A stretch of DNA of 39,218 bases from Saccoglossus kowalevskii (Eukaryota > Hemichordata > Enteropneusta > Harrimaniidae): positions 48,834 through 88,051 of the forward strand of contig NW_003128371.1 in NCBI RefSeq assembly GCF_000003605.2. The letters run 5' to 3'. Positions 34,637-39,218 of this stretch are shown in pieces; position 1 is the first letter of the stretch; each line of letters begins with the position of its first letter. Position numbers and translations under genes: made by a program. Below the pieces are notes generated by a model. The model was not told the origin of the DNA, did not search any database, and worked only from the letters and a program-made list of their open reading frames with translations.

Positions 34637-34660
34637 TATGACTTACACCTGAACAGAAAG
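34637..34660 (-). promoter_or_regulatory. Probable 3' splice site just upstream of the FMO start codon
   Basis: The minus strand reads ttatttctctttctgttcag (a polypyrimidine tract with AG at 34650-34649), only 12 bp before the ATG. This suggests that the first coding exon is preceded by an intron in the 5' untranslated region, with a non-coding first exon further upstream that I cannot locate. Confidence 0.5.
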
Positions 34661-36555
34661 AGAAATAAGTTTGAAATGCAGCGTTGTGATTCCACATGAT
34701 TTTAATATAAAGAATTCAATACAATTTCACCTTAAGAACTAAAGTTCTCCAAATACACTGGTTCAGTGTTGCTACTCATATAATAGAGTGCTCAACAAAA
34801 AAAGAACCATGGTCATCACGCACAGCTGTGTCAACAATGCATACACACTTTGTTCATGTTGCATGGGACCCACACTATGTATACATAAGATCCATATTAT
34901 AACATAGTATAAAGGTTAAAGTGGCATACAACTTGTGTGTTTGTAAGTGTACCCTATAACAGAGACAATGATTGAATTCTAAAACCATTTGTTATTGGTG
35001 GAATTCTTAGTGTATATGATATTGTGACCTTAATTGACTCTCTTACAACGGGATGTACAGAATACATGGAATACAAGAAGTACATGGTGTGGGTGAAATC
35101 AATGTAATAGACGTTAGTTTGGTTGTGTCAAGTTAATCGTCAAGAGTCGTTGATACAAGTATGATTGGTTTTAGTTTTTACTGTAGCGTTAAAACATGTA
35201 TTCAAATTTCTGATTGAATGTTTCAAACCGACGTGACCTTTGGAGACAACGTAATTGACCGCAATTTATGTTCACAGTACATTTCCTGGATTACTGTTAT
35301 AAATTAACTACCTGTAGTTCTTGAATGTGAAACGAAAAGCATTGTAACTGAGAAAAAAATTAATTGTTCTATTATTAATTAATTTCTTTTCTTTTGATCT
35401 GTGCATATTGTATTTTATAACGTTGAAATGACAAATCTTTTAAAACTTATTAAAATTTGTGTGTGCAATGAATAAAATTATCCCAAATTAAATGAAAATC
35501 AATAAATGACATGGAAAATTACTAAGTAAACTTAAGAATTAAGATACTGTTACAAAAGAAATTACATAAATGTACTGTAAAATGTAAATGTTGAAGGTTT
35601 TTTTTTTGGTATTGTATACAGAAGAATATAATTGTTCCTAAGACACTTTTGTTTGTTTGTTTACTTCCAAATTATCAGAAAGCTTGTTCGCTTGCAAACC
35701 AGTCAGAAATCACTTTGCTTATTAACAAATTAAAATAGGCTATATCAACTAGAAGCACAAACTTTTCATCCCTTTCCCAATCCTGCCAGTCTAAAAGCAG
35801 TGGGAAGAGCCAGCCAATTCTTAATTCAGTACAAGAGTAAAGTGATTCGTACCGACATTATAAATCTATTTTACGAGGAACCTGTCCAATAAAATGAAAA
35901 ACAATTACACACAGTTCCACAGACTATATATGTACTATAAACTATAAATAAATTAGTAGTCTTCATCACTAATACAAATTTCAGATATTTTCTCACCGTG
36001 GGAAACAATTTTAAAAATGAAAACATACTTTCATGAGCAAAATAACAAAACATGATTTTTTTCTATAAATTTAAAGATTCCACATCAGAGGTTTTTCTAG
36101 GAAAAATTAACAAGAGGCGATCGACCTGGAAACGCCATATCGGAAGGTTTCTACACCGTTTTAACGGTGTATCTATCGCCAGTTAAATATTTTTGGAGTA
36201 ATTTTAGTGTATTTGGTGTCCAGACACATTGTCAACTGGTGTTGCTGGGATGTTTTCACGAAGAAAAATATATTTGAGAAAAATTTCATGTTGTACGGCA
36301 GTACAGAAGTGCGCGGCTCAAGAAATATATTTATGACTTGAAAGTTCAATCGTCAATTCAGTAAGAGGGCGCCAGCCGAGAGTATCAGGACGGTGCGCCC
36401 CTGTTCCCCGGTTACGAAAAAAAAACTCTGCACATGATTTATAAGTGTTAAGACTATAAAACCATTTTCTGTTCACCTTGGTTCACATTTGAAAGTTTAG
36501 TGTTGGAATAAAAACTAACTATTATGTTAATAGTAACATTTATGAAAATAGGAAA
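34661..36555. other. FMO upstream region, no gene recognised
   Basis: AT-rich sequence expected to contain the FMO promoter and possibly a non-coding first exon. I could not pick a TATA box or initiator with confidence. A short perfect palindrome, acaccgtt-tt-aacggtgt, lies near 36151-36168. Confidence 0.45.
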
Positions 36556-36557
36556 TT

Positions 36558-36773
36558 TCAAATATCTTTTCCAATCAATGCACATACAAAAAAACAACAC
36601 ACAACCTTAATTTTATTTGCATTCTGTGTAATAAACGTGGTTGGATTTGATGTGCAGGAACTCTCTACAACTGCTGTATCATAAATATTTACAAATAGGT
36701 CCGTACCCCCTCCGTTTTTTTTATTTTTTAAGTCTAATTCATGATACATTGTTTCATTTTCTTGAGTTTCAAC
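36558..36773 (-). CDS. Candidate terminal exon with tyrosine-based tail motif (unrecognised)
   Basis: The minus strand has an acceptor, ttttttccag|GTTGAAAC, directly before a 71-codon open frame ending in TGA. It reads VETQENETMYHELDLKNKKN, then a Gly-rich turn and LFVNIYDTAVVESS. Acidic and Ser/Thr-rich sequence with YHEL (a Yxx-hydrophobic motif) is reminiscent of cytoplasmic tails of transmembrane receptors. No transmembrane segment or upstream exon is identified, and the hydrophobic end (VVCCFFVCALI) is unusual for a tail. A donor-like AAG|gttgtg inside it could shorten the exon. It may equally be a chance frame. Confidence 0.22.
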   Translation of the reverse strand, partial: VETQENETMYHELDLKNKKNGGGTDLFVNIYDTAVVESSCTSNPTTFITQNANKIKVVCCFFVCALIGKDI

Positions 36774-36799
36774 CTGGAAAAAAATGTTGTACATGTATT

Positions 36800-37130
36800 A
36801 TCTGAAATGGGGTACCCCTTTTTCCTTATTTCTGTCAGAGAAGGGGTTTATAGTTTCGAAAAACTGTCTCTAGAGCTTGAGTGATCCAACAATCAGGAGA
36901 ATGAAGCTGATTTTTTCTTTATGTAACTTCATTTCGATCGAAAGTCCATCCCCGGGAGTCCACCTGCTTTCCACTTGGTACTTGCTTACTGTCTGGAAAG
37001 GGGTGTCAAATACCCACAGTTTGTCTAAAAAGGGGTATGCAATTGGAGTTTATTTCTGTCTGATAAGGGGTAGGGGTTTCAAACCACCAGCTACACACCC
37101 CTGTCAGTATTTTTTGCAATCAGTGTATTA
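36800..37130. repeat. aaggggt-rich dispersed-repeat-like segment
   Basis: The motif aaggggt or ggggtac recurs at about 36810, 36841, 36998, 37031 and 37066, with irregular spacing and similar neighbours (tttctgtc, gtatgcaattgg, gtttcaaa). It looks like a decayed array or a piece of a dispersed repeat. The plus open frame 36877-37131 is not convincing as a gene. Confidence 0.5.
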
Positions 37131-37179
37131 GGCTACATTTTGTGTTCATTCTATATTCTGTATTCACCATTGGCTGCAA

Positions 37180-37345
37180 ATTGTCTTTATTGTTTTTGAT
37201 TTGTTTTATTTTTTTAGAAAAGTTTTTATTTTTTGTTTTATTTTTTAGATTGTATTTTTTTTAATTTCTTTCTGTAAGACCCTTTTTATCCTTTCCTAAG
37301 GATTTTATGCGTCTAATAAAAAAATAAATAAATATATTATTACAG
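37180..37345 (+). other. T-rich then A-rich stretch, possible LINE 3' end
   Basis: A T-rich tract is followed by taagaccctttttatcc and taataaaaaaataaataaat. This resembles the 3' end of a non-LTR element or a processed transcript, but no coding part is attached and the call is weak. Confidence 0.25.
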
Positions 37346-37456
37346 AGTGCACCAATCATGTCTGTAACTGTAACATACTTTGAACTTCATCAATGAATGC
37401 TCTCTTTCCCAACAAGTTTGTGTGATAACCAAGATGACAGTAAATAAGTAATTAAT

Positions 37457-37936
37457 GTTGACAGACCTTGGCAATGAACCCATACTGTTGACAGACCTTG
37501 GCAATGAACCCATACTGTTGACAGACCTTGGCAATGAACCCATACTGTTGACAGACCTTGGCAATGAACCAATACTGTTGACAGACCTTGGCAATGAACC
37601 AATACTGTTGACAGACCTTGGCAATGAACCCATACTGTTGACAGACCTTGGCAATGAACCCATACTGTTGACAGACCTTGGCAATGAACCAATACTGTTG
37701 ACAGACCTTGGCAATGAACCCATACTGTTGACAGACCTTGGCAATGAACCCATACTGTTGACAGACCTTGGCAATGAACCCATACTGTTGACAGACCTTG
37801 GCAATGAACCCATACTGTTGACAGACCTTGGCAATGAACCCATACTGTTGACAGACCTTGGCAATGAACCCATACTGTTGACAGACCTTGGCAATGAACC
37901 CATACTGTTGACAGACCTTGGCAATGAACCCATACA
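37457..37936 (+). repeat. 30-bp minisatellite, 16 near-identical units
   Basis: Sixteen consecutive 30-bp units (gttgacagaccttgg followed by caatgaacccatact). The only common variation is C or A at one site (gaaccCata versus gaaccAata), with A in three units (37561-37620 and 37681-37695). The near-perfect copies imply recent expansion. Because 30 is a multiple of three and the unit lacks stops in most frames, several long frames of 160-205 codons are open on both strands. They end just outside the array and are not genes. Confidence 0.98.
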
Positions 37937-38495
37937 TTATCAATTAAATTTAACAAAGAAATAAAAAACATTTTCTTTACAGGAAGCAAAACATTATCGA
38001 CATGCAAATCTCCCTGAGAGTGAAAAAAAATCCACTACATGAACAATTACGCCCCCTCCCCGAACAAAACTTGAAAGTCACCGTGACTGACACTATCTGT
38101 GGCTATTTTACCCCGTAATGGTTCATCACTATATAGCCGGTATTTTATTCAAAGTGGATTTTGAGCAGCTACCGACTGAATTCAAAATCACTACCCCCAC
38201 CTTAAAAACATACACACACGTCAAACAGAAATACTAAGCAGTGAATGTATCTATGAACTTGGCTTTCCTCTGATCTAGCACGTGTACATTTAACACATCC
38301 AATCCAAGGACACACATTCAAAAGGTTACAAGTCAGATTACACGTACATGTACTCGGATATAGACATGCCCAAATACATACACTGAAAACCAATGTCAAT
38401 GCGATCCATTGAACTGGTTCGCCTAGGCCAATCTTTGAACAAGGGAGAATGGGGAAAAGAACAGTGTTATAATTAGAGATTGAACTTGTACTTAC
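37937..38495. other. Spacer without a recognised gene
   Basis: No element or coding signature was seen. The part of the minus-strand 149-codon frame that lies here (38202-38495) has no recognisable domain. Confidence 0.4.
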
Positions 38496-38670
38496 TAAAT
38501 ACAGCAATAAAACCTTGATAAATGCACGTACACACGGAAGGCTTGCATCATTCAAACAGCTGTTTAAAGCTAACGTTGGTGGCGTCCTCTGTACAAACCC
38601 GGATATTTGCTTAAGAGTGTCTGTGAAATAATGCCTACCAACACATTTCACGCTTTGGATTTGTGTTCCA
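38496..38670 (-). CDS. Candidate internal exon (unrecognised, 58 codons)
   Basis: The minus strand has an acceptor, tctattttag|TGGAACAC, at 38671 and a strong donor, TATTTA|gtaagt, at 38495. The 175 bp between them are open in one frame (phase 1 in, phase 0 out), reading VGRHYFTDTLKQISGF, then TLALNSCLNDASLP and RAFIKVLLLYL. The composition looks more protein-like than most frames here. No family was recognised and no partner exon was found, so chance remains the simpler explanation. Confidence 0.18.
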
Positions 38671-38869
38671 CTAAAATAGAAAGTTATTGTTTTTTTTCGT
38701 TCGAAAGGATTTTTCGTATCCGCCCACCTATCTCGAAACAGTCGACTGTTTCCGGCTCTAGCCGAAGTAAATTTGCGCCACCAAGCGTAAATATATGAGA
38801 GAAAACCATACTCATGTACTAAACTTTTATAACACTAGTACTACGATAAATAGTTTTCGGGCAGCGCTT

Positions 38870-39060
38870 GCTCAGTGGCAGCGGCACAGTTGAATAGAAA
38901 TTTCTGTTTTGATCCTCAAAATGCAGGAAATAGCGTTTCCAGGGTCTAGACTTCAAAATTTCCCCGGAGGAACATGCCCGGGCCCCCGTAGTAAGGTCGC
39001 GCCTTTGGTGCGATGGATGGTGAGCAGACCCCCCCCCCCCATTCAAAATTTCGTGCCGCC
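38870..39060. repeat. GC-rich repeat-like segment
   Basis: Abrupt GC-rich sequence (ggaacatgcccgggccccc, a C run of about ten near 39031, then gtgccgccgcc) in an AT-rich setting. It has the look of a dispersed GC-rich repeat common in marine invertebrate genomes. No copy was found elsewhere in the window, so this is an impression only. Confidence 0.35.
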
Positions 39061-39218
39061 GCCTATGTTATTTTTAAGGCTAGTATTACTTGTATTACTA
39101 GTCTGAGGTTGTTTTAATGTGTATTGTAATAGTGTGAGAATTTACGCGTTTCCAAACGATCCAAAAGTGTGACATCAGTGAACGAAAGCTGTAACATTAA
39201 AGGGCGGTGGTCGTCGCG

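Noticed and set aside
37457-37936. Regular 30-bp repeats as a possible CRISPR array
   Set aside because: Units are directly adjacent with no spacers, and the genome is animal. This is a minisatellite.
37340-38007. Four long open frames (163-205 codons, both strands) encoding decapeptide repeats
   Set aside because: They are produced by a 30-bp tandem unit without stops. Frames on both strands are equally open, and none has a plausible gene structure outside the array.
38202-38651. 149-codon minus-strand frame as a single-exon gene
   Set aside because: The first codon is GTG rather than ATG, and the second half is Cys-rich without a domain. Only the splice-bounded first part is kept, as a weak candidate exon.
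1-39218. tRNA, rRNA or spliceosomal RNA genes
   Set aside because: No cloverleaf with A and B boxes and no recognisable snRNA or rRNA segment was seen by eye. A covariance-model scan would be needed to exclude degenerate copies.

Overview
This is AT-rich animal nuclear DNA from a draft assembly. It contains a run of 776 Ns, one clearly recognisable spliced host gene, and a dense background of decayed transposable elements and tandem repeats. Spliceosomal introns, DIRS-like and Ty3/Gypsy-like fossils, several LINE-type reverse transcriptase scraps, and repeats with cores of about 150 bp all point to a marine invertebrate. The core-repeat elements resemble those described from bivalve molluscs, so a mollusc or other lophotrochozoan is a reasonable guess. 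The clade cannot be fixed from this window alone.

Layout. Positions 1-3391 hold three diverged copies of one unnamed long repeat, the first inverted relative to the other two. A decayed DIRS-type element (minus strand, about 3392-5960) follows, then a Ty3/Gypsy pol remnant (minus, 6970-8345) and a 383-bp array of 60-bp units closed by inverted ends (8369-8751). From 8.75 to 20.5 kb there is no host gene that I can support. That stretch holds (TG)n and (ATGTA)n microsatellites, three minus-strand LINE fragments (11.9-14.8 kb), a DNA-transposon-like unit with 39-bp inverted ends (14943-15832), a plus-strand reverse transcriptase scrap (18.8-19.2 kb) and a dispersed repeat with a second copy at 28.1 kb. 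A second, different DIRS-like fossil with inverted terminal repeats occupies 20530-23790. From 23.9 to 29.4 kb there are three copies of a repeat tail that folds into a conserved hairpin, tandem repeats with 148-bp and 251-bp periods, another reverse transcriptase scrap of probably the same family as that at 18.8 kb, and the assembly gap.

The host gene is a flavin-containing monooxygenase (FMO) of the short, GS-OX-like type. It lies on the minus strand in four coding exons (34636 down to 29834) and encodes 438 residues with all diagnostic motifs in place. Each of its three introns carries its own repeat element or array. Upstream of it lie two weak candidate exons (36558-36773 and 38496-38670), a nearly perfect 16-unit, 30-bp minisatellite (37457-37936) and a GC-rich repeat-like end.

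No operon, CRISPR, prophage or multi-gene system is present. The most interesting signals are structural: a repeat tail whose hairpin shows compensatory changes between copies, several unrelated families that share a core period of about 145-160 bp, the closed hairpin array at 8.4 kb, and the inverted/direct repeat triplet at the left edge.
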